Below, one piece after another: positions 45,142-55,587 of a stretch of DNA of 64,000 nucleotides. The stretch comes from Galbitalea sp. SE-J8 (GTDB taxonomy: Bacteria; Actinomycetota; Actinomycetes; Actinomycetales; Microbacteriaceae): assembly GCF_030345695.1 (NCBI RefSeq), contig NZ_JAUASV010000002.1, positions 124,001 to 188,000 on the forward strand, written 5' to 3'. The translations under genes and the position numbers were made by a program. Every line of letters begins with the position of its first letter. Position 1 is the first letter of the stretch. Under the pieces are notes generated by a model. That model saw only the letters and a program-made list of their open reading frames with translations, was not told the DNA's origin and did no database searches.

Positions 45142-48126
45142 GTGAAGATCGCCGCGCTCGGGGGGCTGCGCATCGAGCACGACGGCGCCCCGGTCGTCGT
45201 GACGGGCGCGATGCAGCTCGCCGTGCTGTTCCGCCTCGCGCTCGACGCCGGCCACGCGGTCGGCTACCGCGCCATCGCCGAGGACGTCTGGGGTCTCGAC
45301 GCGCCCGAGAACGTGCGCGCGGCGCTGCAGTCCGTCGTCTCCCGCCTGCGGGCGCAGCTGCCGCCCGGCGTGATCGAGTCGACGCCGGGCGGCTATCGCC
45401 TCCGCATCGAGCGGGCGGATGTCGACGTGCTCGCCCTGCAGGACGCCGCGGATGCCGCGTCGCGCTCCGCCGGTCACGTCGGCGGAGCGCTCGCGTCCGG
45501 GCCGCCCTGGTCCGGAGTGCCCGCGTCCAGAGTGCCCGCGGCCGGGGCGCCCGCGACCGGAGCGCTCGCGTCCGAGGCGGCCGCCGCCCTCGCGCGCTGG
45601 ACGGGCGAGCCCTGGCTGCCCTCGGACGGGTTCGACTGGGTGGCCGCCGACGTGGCCCGCGATCGCGCGACGCTCGCCGCCATCGCGGCACGGCCGGATC
45701 CGGATGCCGCGCCGACCGGATCCGATCGCGCCATCCCGGTGCCGCTCACCGAGCTCGTCGGTCGTGAGGCGGAGCGCGGCGCGATCGCGGCGCAGCTCGA
45801 CCGCGGGCGCCTGGTGACGCTGCTCGGCCCGGGCGGCTCGGGCAAGACGCGCCTCGCCATCGAGACCGCGCGCGGCGCCACGCGCCTCGCCGTCGAGACC
45901 ACGCGCGGCGCCGGGCGGGCCGTGCTCGTCGAGCTCGCCCCGGTGGGCGCCGGCGAGGTGCTCGCGGCCGTGCTTGCGGCGACCGGGCGCGCCGTGCGCA
46001 CGGAGTCGAGCGACCCGGTGCCGCTGCGTGGCCGCGTGATCGACGCGCTCGCCGGGCGTCTGGTGCTCCTCGTCGTCGACAACTGCGAGCACGTCGTCGC
46101 CGAGGCGGCCGAGGTCGTCGCCGACCTGCTGTCCGCGCTGCCCGACCTGCGCGTGCTCGCGACGAGCCGCGAGCCGCTGGGGGTCGCCGGGGAGGCGTTC
46201 GTTCCGATCGGCCCGCTGCCGCACCCCGAGGGGGACGAGACGGGCGATCCCGAGGACTACGACGCCGTGCGACTGTTCCGCGACCGCGCCGTCGCGGCGA
46301 CGGGCGCCCCGCTCGGCGACCTCGCGACGGCGGCTCGCATCTGCGCGCGCCTCGACGGGCTGCCGCTCGCGCTGGAGCTCGCGGCAGCCCGGCTGCGCAC
46401 CATGACGCTCGACGAGGTGCTCGCGGGTCTCGAGTCGCGCTTCGCTCTGCTCACGACCGGACCGCGCACGGCCCTGCCGCACCACCAGACCCTCCGCGCG
46501 ATGATCGACTGGAGCTGGAGCCTGCTCGGCGCCGACGAGCGCCGCGCGCTCGCCTGGCTGAGCGTCTATCCGGGCGGTGTCGCGGCGGCCGATGCCGCGC
46601 CCGTCGCCGCGTCGATGGGCGTCGACGACCCGGGCGTGTTCGACGCGCTCGTCGACCGGTCTCTGCTCCAGCGCTCGCGTGGCCGGTTCCGCGCGCTCGA
46701 GACGATCCGCGAGTACGGCCTCGACGTGCTCGACACCGCGGGGGAGACGGATGCGGCCCGGCGCGCGTTCGTGGACCGGATGGCGGCGTGCGCGGCGGAC
46801 GCCGACGACATCATCCGTGGTCCGGGCATCCACGACGCGCTCGCCTGGTTCGACGCCGAGGACGACAACGTCTCGCAGGCGCTCCGGGTCGCGGCGTCGC
46901 TGCCCGCGCCGCAGGCCGCCGTCGACCTCATGGTGTCGTGCATGTGGGCGTCGATCATCCGCGAGCGCGAGGAGCTCGCCCGATCGTTCATGGCGATCGT
47001 CGCGCTCGCTCCCGAGGTCGACACGCCGGCCGGGCGGATGCTCGCGCGCCTCGGCCCGATCCTCGCGGCGATGACCGAGGGCGCGCCGCCCGACGCCGTC
47101 GATCCGGAGATGGCGGATGTGCTGCGCGCGATCGCCGAGGACGCGCGCGGCGACGACGGCGGGTCCGACCTGCTCCAGCTCGTGCCGGTCGTCGTGGACG
47201 CGTTCGCGGGTGCGGCGGCCGAGGGCGACTGGCCGAACGGTGTCGAGCTCCCGGCGGTCGACGAGCTGGGGCTGCGCCCGTGGCCGACCGCGTTCCTGCA
47301 CCTGTTCGCGGCGGTGCTGTCCCAGAACCGCGGCGACATGACGACGCTCGGCACCGAGTCCGCCGTCGCGCTCGCCGCGTTCGAGCAGCTCGGCGACTCG
47401 TGGGGACTCGCGATCGCGCAGCAGTTCCGGGCGGAGTGGCTGCGGCTCACCGGCCGCCTCGATGAGGCTCTCGCCCTGTGCGAGAGCGCGCTGGGGAACA
47501 TGGCCCGGATCACCCCGCCGTGGGACCTCGCGCAGCTGCAGGGCACGGCGATCGACCTGCTCGCGCGCCTGGGCCGGACGGACGAGGCGGAGCGACGCGC
47601 CCGCGAGCTGCTCGCCGCCGCGCAGGACGGCGGCCACGCGCGCACCCTCGTGCAGGCGCGCGCGACGCTCGCGAGTGTCGCGCTCGCGCGCGGCGACGCC
47701 GTGGCAGCGCGCGAGCAGCTCGACTCGATCGACTCGCCCGACCGGCTCGAGCCGACCTTCGAGCGGGCGCCGCACCAGCTGGCCGCGCTGCTGTTCGCCG
47801 ACGAGGCCTGGTGCGCCGTGCTCGAAGGCGATCTGGATGCCGCCGAGGCCGCGGCCCGGTCGGCGGCGCGATCGGCGGTCGAGAGCCACGATCAGCCCGT
47901 GATGGGCTCCGTCGCGCTCGTCGCGGGGCTCGTGGCGCTCGAGCGCGGCGACGTGCGGCGCGCGCTCGAGGCGGTGGACGTCGCGAGCGCCCTGACCGGG
48001 GTGACGGATGCCACGCATCCGATCGTCATCCGCATCGAGGCGACCGCGAGCCGGCGCGGCATCGAGCGCACCCGCCGCACGCTCAGCCGGCCGCTCGCGG
48101 TGGAGGCGCTCGACCGGCTCACCTGA
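45142..48126 (+). CDS. Large SARP-like winged-helix/NB-ARC-type ATPase regulator
   Basis: A 994-aa cytosolic regulator. Residues 1-95 form an OmpR-like winged helix (VLFRLALDAGHAVGYRAIAEDVWGL ... SVVSRLRAQLPPGVIESTPGGYRLRI). A variable linker with P-A-S-x-V-P-A repeats follows. The STAND-type ATPase begins ELVGREAERGAIAAQL, with Walker A GPGGSGKT (about residues 229-236), VLLVVDNCEHVV and RALETIREYGL. The C-terminal 450 residues are TPR-like helical repeats. A 33-bp tandem duplication (45847-45912) repeats 11 residues just after Walker A. It is convergent with the DrrAB-type exporter, its likely but unproven target. Confidence 0.88.
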   Translation: MKIAALGGLRIEHDGAPVVVTGAMQLAVLFRLALDAGHAVGYRAIAEDVWGLDAPENVRAALQSVVSRLRAQLPPGVIESTPGGYRLRIERADVDVLALQDAADAASRSAGHVGGALASGPPWSGVPASRVPAAGAPATGALASEAAAALARWTGEPWLPSDGFDWVAADVARDRATLAAIAARPDPDAAPTGSDRAIPVPLTELVGREAERGAIAAQLDRGRLVTLLGPGGSGKTRLAIETARGATRLAVETTRGAGRAVLVELAPVGAGEVLAAVLAATGRAVRTESSDPVPLRGRVIDALAGRLVLLVVDNCEHVVAEAAEVVADLLSALPDLRVLATSREPLGVAGEAFVPIGPLPHPEGDETGDPEDYDAVRLFRDRAVAATGAPLGDLATAARICARLDGLPLALELAAARLRTMTLDEVLAGLESRFALLTTGPRTALPHHQTLRAMIDWSWSLLGADERRALAWLSVYPGGVAAADAAPVAASMGVDDPGVFDALVDRSLLQRSRGRFRALETIREYGLDVLDTAGETDAARRAFVDRMAACAADADDIIRGPGIHDALAWFDAEDDNVSQALRVAASLPAPQAAVDLMVSCMWASIIREREELARSFMAIVALAPEVDTPAGRMLARLGPILAAMTEGAPPDAVDPEMADVLRAIAEDARGDDGGSDLLQLVPVVVDAFAGAAAEGDWPNGVELPAVDELGLRPWPTAFLHLFAAVLSQNRGDMTTLGTESAVALAAFEQLGDSWGLAIAQQFRAEWLRLTGRLDEALALCESALGNMARITPPWDLAQLQGTAIDLLARLGRTDEAERRARELLAAAQDGGHARTLVQARATLASVALARGDAVAAREQLDSIDSPDRLEPTFERAPHQLAALLFADEAWCAVLEGDLDAAEAAARSAARSAVESHDQPVMGSVALVAGLVALERGDVRRALEAVDVASALTGVTDATHPIVIRIEATASRRGIERTRRTLSRPLAVEALDRLT
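45847..45912 (+). repeat. 33-bp in-frame duplication after Walker A
   Basis: Two copies (45847-45879 and 45880-45912) with two base differences, encoding TRLAIETARGA and TRLAVETTRGA. It inserts 11 residues into the helix that follows the P-loop of the STAND ATPase. Confidence 0.9.
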
Positions 48127-48177
48127 GCCGGGCGGTTCCGTGGCGGCGGAGGCGCTCGACCGGCTCACCTGAGCCGG
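48102..48177. repeat. Duplicated 3' end of the SARP-like gene
   Basis: The 30 bp GGAGGCGCTCGACCGGCTCA followed by CCTGAGCCGG occur at 48102-48131, including the gene's stop codon, and again exactly at 48148-48177. A local duplication of the gene end with period 46 bp. Confidence 0.9.
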
Positions 48178-48198
48178 ACCCCCGCCGGGAACGACGAC

Positions 48199-48230
48199 GC
48201 GCCCCGGTCGCGGGGGCGACCGGGGCGCGC
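48199..48230. terminator. Bidirectional hairpin between convergent genes
   Basis: GCGCCCCGGTCGC and GCGACCGGGGCGC are inverted around a short G-rich loop, between the SARP-like gene and the convergent ABC permease gene. Confidence 0.65.
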
Positions 48231-48246
48231 GACGCGGCATCCGTGG

Positions 48247-49014
48247 TCAGATCTTGCGGCGGTACGCCCAGGTCGCGAGCGGGAAGAACACCGCGACGAG
48301 CACGACGCAGCTCGCGAGCACCCAGAGCACCTGGCCGCCGACGGTCTCGCCCGCGGCGAGCGCCGCCTCGCCGCTGAACAGCCCGCGCATCGCCTCGATG
48401 ACGTGCGTGACGGGGTTGATCGCGACCCAGCCCTGCAGCCAGTCCGGCAGCGTCGAGGCGGGCACGAACGTCGAGGAGCCGAAGGTCAGCGGGAACACGA
48501 TGAGGAACGAGAGTCCCTGCACCGCGCCCGACGACCGCGCGAGCATGCCGATGAACACGCTCACCCAGCACAGGCTGACGGCGAACACGACGATGAGCAC
48601 GATCGCCGCGAGCACGTCGTACCACGGCGTGACGAACCGGAAGCCGATGATCACGGCGAAGACGAGCGTCACGCCCGTCGCGATGGTGTGGCGGATGATG
48701 TCGCCGAGCACGGCGCCGAACAGCGGGGCGCTGCGCGCGATCGGCAGCGAGCGGAACCGGTCGAAGACGCCCTTCTGGATGTCCGTGTTGAGGTTCACGC
48801 CGATCGTGAGCGAGGTGAACATGATCGTCTGCACGATGATGCCGGGGATGACGAACGGCAGGTAGCTCTGCGTGTTCCCGGCGACGGCGCCGCCGAAGAT
48901 GTACACGAACAGCACCGTCATGATGATCGGCTGCACGCTCACGTCGATGAACTGCTCCGGGTTGCGGAACATCTTGATGACGTTCCGCTTCGCGAGCACG
49001 AGGGTGTCCTTCAT
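48247..49014 (-). CDS. DrrB-type ABC-2 permease
   Basis: A 255-aa ABC-2 permease of the daunorubicin-resistance DrrB group, with six helices, NPEQFIDVSVQPIIMTVLFVYIFGG and NTDIQKGVFDRFRSLPIARSAP (typical of DrrB), and INPVTHVIEAMRGL. It exports a hydrophobic compound together with the upstream ATPase. Its start overlaps the ATPase stop by one base (TGATG). Confidence 0.93.
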   Translation of the reverse strand: MKDTLVLAKRNVIKMFRNPEQFIDVSVQPIIMTVLFVYIFGGAVAGNTQSYLPFVIPGIIVQTIMFTSLTIGVNLNTDIQKGVFDRFRSLPIARSAPLFGAVLGDIIRHTIATGVTLVFAVIIGFRFVTPWYDVLAAIVLIVVFAVSLCWVSVFIGMLARSSGAVQGLSFLIVFPLTFGSSTFVPASTLPDWLQGWVAINPVTHVIEAMRGLFSGEAALAAGETVGGQVLWVLASCVVLVAVFFPLATWAYRRKI

Positions 49015-49976
49015 CAGGCCGCCTCCTCTTCCTGCTGGTCGTCGGCCTGCTTCTGGCCGGTCAGGCTGTAGAACACCTCGTCGAGGCTCGGCAGGCGCAG
49101 TCCGAGCTCGGAGACCCGGATGCCGCGGCTCGCGAGCTCGGCGACCACCGAGGTGAGAGCGGTGTCGTCCGCGACCGGCACGCTGAGCAGGTCGGTGGCG
49201 GGCTGCTCGGGGTCGCGCGAGCCGATGCGGGCGAGCACCTCGCGCACCGCGGGCAGGTCGGCGAGGTCGAGCGGGCGCACCTCGAGGGTCTGCCCGCCCA
49301 CCTGCTGCTTGAGCCCGCGTGCGGTGTCGTGGGCGATGACGCGGCCGTGGTCGATGACGGTGATCTCGTCCGCGAGCGCGTCGGCCTCCTCGAGGTACTG
49401 CGTCGTGAGCAGCACCGTGGTGCCCTGGGCGGTGAGCGCGCGCACCATGTCCCACACGTCGTCGCGCTTCGCCGGGTCGAGGCCCGTGGTCGGCTCGTCG
49501 AGGTAGACGACCGCGGGGCGGCCGATGAGGCTCGCGGCGAGGTCGAGGCGGCGGCGCATGCCGCCGGAGTAGGTCTTCACGAGTCGCGTGCCGGCATCCG
49601 TGAGGTCGAACTCGGCGAGCAGCTCGGTCGCCCGGGCCTTGGCGTCCCGGCTCGACAGGTCGAGCAGCCGGCCGATCATCACGAGGTTCTGCACCCCGGT
49701 CAGGTCCTCGTCGACGCTCGCGTACTGGCCGGTGAGGCCGATCGAGCGACGCACCTGCTTGGCCTCGTGCACGACGTCGTGGCCGGCGACGCGCGCCGTG
49801 CCCTCGTCGGGGGCGAGCAGGGTGGCGAGGATGCGCACCGTGGTGGTCTTCCCCGCACCGTTCGGGCCGAGGACGCCGAGCACTCGGCCCTCCTCGACGG
49901 TCAGGTCGACGCCGGAGAGGGCCTGCGTCTTCCCGAATCTCTTCGTGAGGCCCTGGGCCTCGATCGCGTAAGTCAT
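49014..49976 (-). CDS. DrrA-type ABC ATPase
   Basis: A 320-aa ATPase of the DrrA drug-exporter group: Walker A GPNGAGKTT, signature YSGGMRRRLDLA, Walker B VVYLDEPTTGLDP and the DrrA-type C-terminal extension (about residues 215-310, ending in a Q/E-rich tail). Forms the exporter with the downstream permease. Substrate unknown; no biosynthetic cluster is nearby. Confidence 0.94.
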   Translation of the reverse strand: MTYAIEAQGLTKRFGKTQALSGVDLTVEEGRVLGVLGPNGAGKTTTVRILATLLAPDEGTARVAGHDVVHEAKQVRRSIGLTGQYASVDEDLTGVQNLVMIGRLLDLSSRDAKARATELLAEFDLTDAGTRLVKTYSGGMRRRLDLAASLIGRPAVVYLDEPTTGLDPAKRDDVWDMVRALTAQGTTVLLTTQYLEEADALADEITVIDHGRVIAHDTARGLKQQVGGQTLEVRPLDLADLPAVREVLARIGSRDPEQPATDLLSVPVADDTALTSVVAELASRGIRVSELGLRLPSLDEVFYSLTGQKQADDQQEEEAA

Positions 49977-50013
49977 GCATCCGATGATGCCGACTCGCGC
50001 TGTCGCGCCTCTG

Positions 50014-51666
50014 TCAGGGCGCTGTCGCGCTCTCTCGCGCGCTGTCGGCGGGTCGGGGTGCGGGCGCGGATGCTGCCGCGGGCACGGATGCGGGCGCGCG
50101 GCTGGTTGCGGGCGCGGGGCCGGCGGGTGCGGGGCCGGCGGCGGGCGCGGGGCCGGCGGGCGCAGGGCCGGCGGCGGGTGCGGGGCCGGCGGGTGCGGGG
50201 CCGGCGGGTGCGGGGCCGAGAGTCGCGGGTCGGGCGGCGCCGCGGCGGGAACGCGCCAGACCGAAGCCGACGAGCGCCGCCGATGCCGCCGTGAGCACGA
50301 CGCCCGCGAGGACCTCGCCGGTCTCGAAGCCCGAGCGCGTGGCCGCCGTCCAGGGCGCGCTCGTGAGCGAACCCGTGACGAGCGCGGCGAGGACCGTGCC
50401 GACCGCGGCGATGCCGACGGCGCTCGCGAGCTCCGAGGCGGTGTCGACGAGCGCCGCGCCCATCGAGGTGCGCTCGGCGGGCAGCCCGCGCACGACGCTC
50501 ATGCCCGCGACGGGTCCGTTCACGCGGATCGCGAAGGCGACGAGCGCGAGGGACGCCGCGACCCACGGATAGCCGGCGCGGCCGAGCAGCGCGAACACGG
50601 CGAGCCCGGCGACGACCGCCGCGGCGCTCGTCCAGGCGGCGCGCTCGAGGCCGACCCGCTCGATGAACCGGTTCGCGAGAGCGCCCCCGACGATGAGCAC
50701 GACGACCTGGGGCAGCATGCCGAGCGATGCGAGGAACGGCGGCCAGCCCCAGTCGAGCTGCAGCTGCATCGTGACGAGGTAGCCCATGCCCGCGACGGCG
50801 AGACCGGTGGCCGCCTTGAACGCGAGTCCGCTCGCGACGAGCGGCCTCGACACGAGCGCGAGGTCGAGCAGCGGATGCGCGGCGCGCCGCTCGCGCAGGG
50901 CGAACAGGGCGGCGGCCGCGATCGTCGCGCCCGTCGCGACCCACGGCTGCCAGGCGCCGACGCCCTCGTCGACGAACAGGGTCGGCGTGAGCAGCGCGAT
51001 GACGATCGTGACGGTGCCGAGCGCGGCGCCCGCGATGTCGATGGGCGCGCGGTGCAGCTCGTGCGGCGCATCCGGGGCGATGCCGAGACGGATGCCGAGG
51101 AGAGCGAGCAGGGCGATCGGGACGTTCACGAGCAGCAGCACCTGCCACGGTGCGACGGCGAGCACGAGGCCGCCGGCGGTCGGGCCGATCGCGAGCCCGA
51201 CGATGCCGACGGTCGAGATGAGCGTCATGGCCCGCACCCGCAGAGCGTCGGTGTCGAACAGGCGGAACGCGAGCGCGATCGAGCCCGGTGTCGTCATGGC
51301 GGCGGCGACGCCGGTCGCCGCGCGCACCCCGATGAGCTCGGGGGCGGAGGTCACGAGCACGGTGGCGAGGCTCGAGAGCGCGAGCAGAACGAGTCCGATG
51401 AGCATCATCCGTCGGCGTCCGAACCGGTCGGCGAGCGCGCCGAACACGAGCATGAGGCCGCCGAAGACGACGGCGTACGCGCCGGTGACCCACTGCAGCT
51501 CGGTCGCGGACGCGTCGAGCTCGCGCCCGATCGTCGGGAGGGCGACGGTGAGGATCGAGGTGTCGAGCATCTCGAAGAGGAAGACGGCGGCGAGTCCCGC
51601 GAGTGCGATCCACTCTTCGCGGAGGGACGCGGGAGACTGGCGGGGCGCGGCTGCGGCGGTGGTCAT
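50014..51666 (-). CDS. MFS multidrug exporter (DHA2, 14 helices) with repeat tail
   Basis: A 550-aa major-facilitator antiporter of the 14-helix drug:H+ (EmrB/QacA) family. N-terminal FLFEMLDTSILTVALPTIGREL, motif A region GALADRFGRRRMMLIG, and TAGGLVLAVAPWQVLLLVNVPIAL. The last ~70 residues are a GPAPAG/AAGPAP repeat, encoded by tandem GCCGGCGGGTGCGGG units (about 50095-50220). Expressed from a leaderless promoter whose spacer holds a TetR-type operator. Divergent from the TetR gene that probably represses it. Confidence 0.93.
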   Translation of the reverse strand: MTTAAAAPRQSPASLREEWIALAGLAAVFLFEMLDTSILTVALPTIGRELDASATELQWVTGAYAVVFGGLMLVFGALADRFGRRRMMLIGLVLLALSSLATVLVTSAPELIGVRAATGVAAAMTTPGSIALAFRLFDTDALRVRAMTLISTVGIVGLAIGPTAGGLVLAVAPWQVLLLVNVPIALLALLGIRLGIAPDAPHELHRAPIDIAGAALGTVTIVIALLTPTLFVDEGVGAWQPWVATGATIAAAALFALRERRAAHPLLDLALVSRPLVASGLAFKAATGLAVAGMGYLVTMQLQLDWGWPPFLASLGMLPQVVVLIVGGALANRFIERVGLERAAWTSAAAVVAGLAVFALLGRAGYPWVAASLALVAFAIRVNGPVAGMSVVRGLPAERTSMGAALVDTASELASAVGIAAVGTVLAALVTGSLTSAPWTAATRSGFETGEVLAGVVLTAASAALVGFGLARSRRGAARPATLGPAPAGPAPAGPAPAAGPAPAGPAPAAGPAPAGPAPATSRAPASVPAAASAPAPRPADSARESATAP

Positions 51667-51672
51667 GCAAGT

Positions 51673-51701
51673 AGATTATGCGACTAAAGATAGTTGCACA
51701 A
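51673..51701 (-). promoter_or_regulatory. MFS promoter with TetR operator in the spacer
   Basis: On the minus strand -35 TTGTGC (51701-51696) and -10 TAATCT (51678-51673) are separated by 17 bp, with 6 nt from the -10 to ATG 51666. The near-palindrome TGCGACTAAAGATAGTTGCA (51679-51698; one mismatch pair) fills the spacer, so a bound repressor would block RNA polymerase. Confidence 0.7.
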
Positions 51702-51717
51702 GAGAGTGAGTCGAATC

Positions 51718-52326
51718 ATGCCGAGAACCGGCGAGCGCGGCGGCCCGCAGACGCGGGCCCGCATCCGTGAGGTGGCGAACCGCATGTTCCTGGAGAGCGG
51801 CTACGACGCGGTCACGGTCGCCGAGGTCGCGCGCGAGGCGGGCGTGTCGAGCGTGACGGTGTTCAACCACTTCCCGCGCAAGGAGGACCTGTTCCTCGAC
51901 CGTCAGGACGACGCCGTCGACCTGCTGCGCGAGGCGGTGGCCGATCGTCCCGACGATGTCGACGCGCTCGAGTCGCTACGCCGAGCCGTGCTGCGGATGT
52001 TCGACGAGCGGCATCCGCTCTCCGGGGTCGACGAGCGCTCGGCGCCGTTCTTCCGCACCGTCGCGGACTCGCCCGCGCTCATCGCGCGGGCGCGCGAGAT
52101 CGCCGCCGAGCTGCAGGCCGAGCTCGAGGACGCCCTCGCGGGCGACCCGGCGTTCGCGGGCGATCCGGCGCTGTTCGCCGCGCTGTTCCTGGCCGGCTAC
52201 GCCGCCCTGCTCGTCGGCACCGCGAAGCGCATGCTCGCGGGCGACGACCACGCCGGGGTCGTCGCCGCGCACCGCGAGCGCATCGACGCGCTCTTCGGCG
52301 CGCTCCGCTCCGGTCTCGGCACGTGA
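51718..52326 (+). CDS. TetR-family repressor
   Basis: A 202-aa regulator with an N-terminal TetR helix-turn-helix (RIREVANRMFLESGYDAVTVAEVAREAGVSSVTVFNHFPRKEDLF) and a helical ligand-binding C-terminal domain. ATG 51718 was chosen; the longer frame would start with TTG inside the operator. It is divergent from the MFS exporter and presumably represses both itself and the exporter until a drug binds. Confidence 0.93.
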   Translation: MPRTGERGGPQTRARIREVANRMFLESGYDAVTVAEVAREAGVSSVTVFNHFPRKEDLFLDRQDDAVDLLREAVADRPDDVDALESLRRAVLRMFDERHPLSGVDERSAPFFRTVADSPALIARAREIAAELQAELEDALAGDPAFAGDPALFAALFLAGYAALLVGTAKRMLAGDDHAGVVAAHRERIDALFGALRSGLGT

Positions 52327-52363
52327 CCCGGCCGGGGCGCACCCCGCGGCCCCCGGGCTGGTC

Positions 52364-52507
52364 GGAAACGCAGGAGTTGCGCGCCGGGCTGATCCGGAAA
52401 CGCAGGAGTTGCGTGCCGGGCTGGTTGGGAAACGCAGGAGTAGCCGCGCCATGCCGCGGCCGGGGCGGCGTGTCGCGCCACGACGCCGCGCCAACTCCTG
52501 AGTTTCC
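52364..52507. repeat. 80-bp element family, locus 10 (three left arms at 32-bp spacing)
   Basis: Variant left arms GGAAACGCAGGAGTTG start at 52364, 52396 and 52428, exactly 32 bp apart (the third ends GTAG). The right arm CAACTCCTGAGTTTCC is at 52492-52507 followed by CGAACC. The innermost pair spans 80 bp. It lies between the tetR and ribokinase genes. Confidence 0.9.
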
Positions 52508-52541
52508 GAACCCGGGCGGGGCGGACTGCGAGAATCGGGCG

Positions 52542-53429
52542 GTGAGCAGCACCCCGGTCGCCGGCAGCGACGACCCCGCCATCGTCGTCGTCGGTTCGAT
52601 CAACGCCGACCTGACCGTGCGAGTGCCGCGGCTGCCCGAGCCGGGCGAGACGCTCACCGGCACCGATTTCCGCATCGCCTGGGGCGGCAAGGGCGCGAAC
52701 CAGGCCGCGGCCGCGGCCGCGCTCGGCGCGCGCACCCTCCTCGTCGGGGCGGTCGGCGACGACGAGAACGGCGCAGGCTCCCTCGCCGACCTCCGGGAGC
52801 GCGGCGTCGACATCTCCTTCGTCGAGATCGGCGGCGAGCACACCGGCGTCGCCGTCATCCAGGTCGACGCCGCCGCCGAGAACACCATCGCGATCGTCGC
52901 CGGCGCCAACGCGACCGTGAGCGCCGAGCTCGTCTCCGACGCCCTCGCGCGCATCGAGGGCACGGCGGTCGTCGTGAGCAACCTCGAGGTGCCGGATGCC
53001 GCGGTCGAGCGCGCAGCGGAGGATGCCGAGCGTCGCGGCTGGGCGTTCGTGCTCAACCCGGCCCCCGCGCGCCCGCTGAGCGCCGAGCTCGTGGCCCGCA
53101 CGACCGTGATCACCCCCAACGCGACCGAGTTCGACGTGCTCGGCGGCGCGGACGTGCTCGGCGCGGCGCAGGCCATCGTCGTGACCCGCGGGGCAGACGG
53201 ATGCGACATCCGCGTCGGCGACGCGCTCACGCGCGTGCCCGCAGCATCCGCGCGTCCCGTGGACACCACCGGCGCGGGCGACGCCTTCACGGCGGGCCTC
53301 GCCGTCGCGCTGCTCGAGGGGCGACCGCTCGACGACGCCGTGCGGTTCGCCGCGGCATCCGGTGCGATCGCGACCGAGGGCCCGGGCGCCCGCGGCGCGC
53401 GCCTGACCCGCGCCGCGGTGGAGGCACGG

Positions 53430-53444
<15 letters not shown>
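52542..53444 (+). CDS. rbsK: Ribokinase-family sugar kinase
   Basis: A 300-aa PfkB-family kinase, most like ribokinase (ribose to ribose 5-phosphate). It opens with IVVVGSINADLTVRVPRLPEPGETL, has GGKGANQAAAAAALG (PfkB motif 1) and VDTTGAGDAFTAGLAVALL (motif 2, with the catalytic Asp), plus NPAPARPL and ITPNATE. The GTG start is 6 nt after GAGAAT. No transport or ribose operon genes are adjacent, so substrate remains somewhat open. Confidence 0.86.
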
Positions 53445-55349
<1,905 letters not shown>

Positions 55350-55571
55350 GGTCGTCGCTCTCTGGGCGCACTGCTCGTGGGCGCGCTGCTCTTGGGTGCG
55401 CTGGGGTTTGGGTGCGCTGGGGTTTGGGTGCGCTGCCGTCGGGCGCGCTTCCGTCGGGGCGCTGCGCTCTGGGGATGCTGCGGGGCGGCATCCGCGACCC
55501 GTGGTTCGGAAATTCAGGAGTTACGCGCGCCGGGCGCCCGCTCTTCGCGCGGATTGCGCCGCGGCATCCGT
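55350..55571. repeat. Gene-free gap with short tandem repeats after leuA
   Basis: The first half (55365-55450) is a degenerate tandem of GTGCGCTGGGGTTTGG and related units. The second half enters element locus 11. Nothing coding was seen. Confidence 0.75.
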
Positions 55572-55587
55572 CTACTCCTGAATTTCC
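55508..55587. repeat. 80-bp element family, locus 11 (80 bp), overlaps the TRIC gene end
   Basis: Left arm GGAAATTCAGGAGTTA at 55508 and right arm TACTCCTGAATTTCC ending at 55587, with outer flanks GGTTC and GAACC fully complementary. On the minus strand, the right arm encodes the last residues (GSEIQE) and stop of the TRIC-channel gene. Confidence 0.95.
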
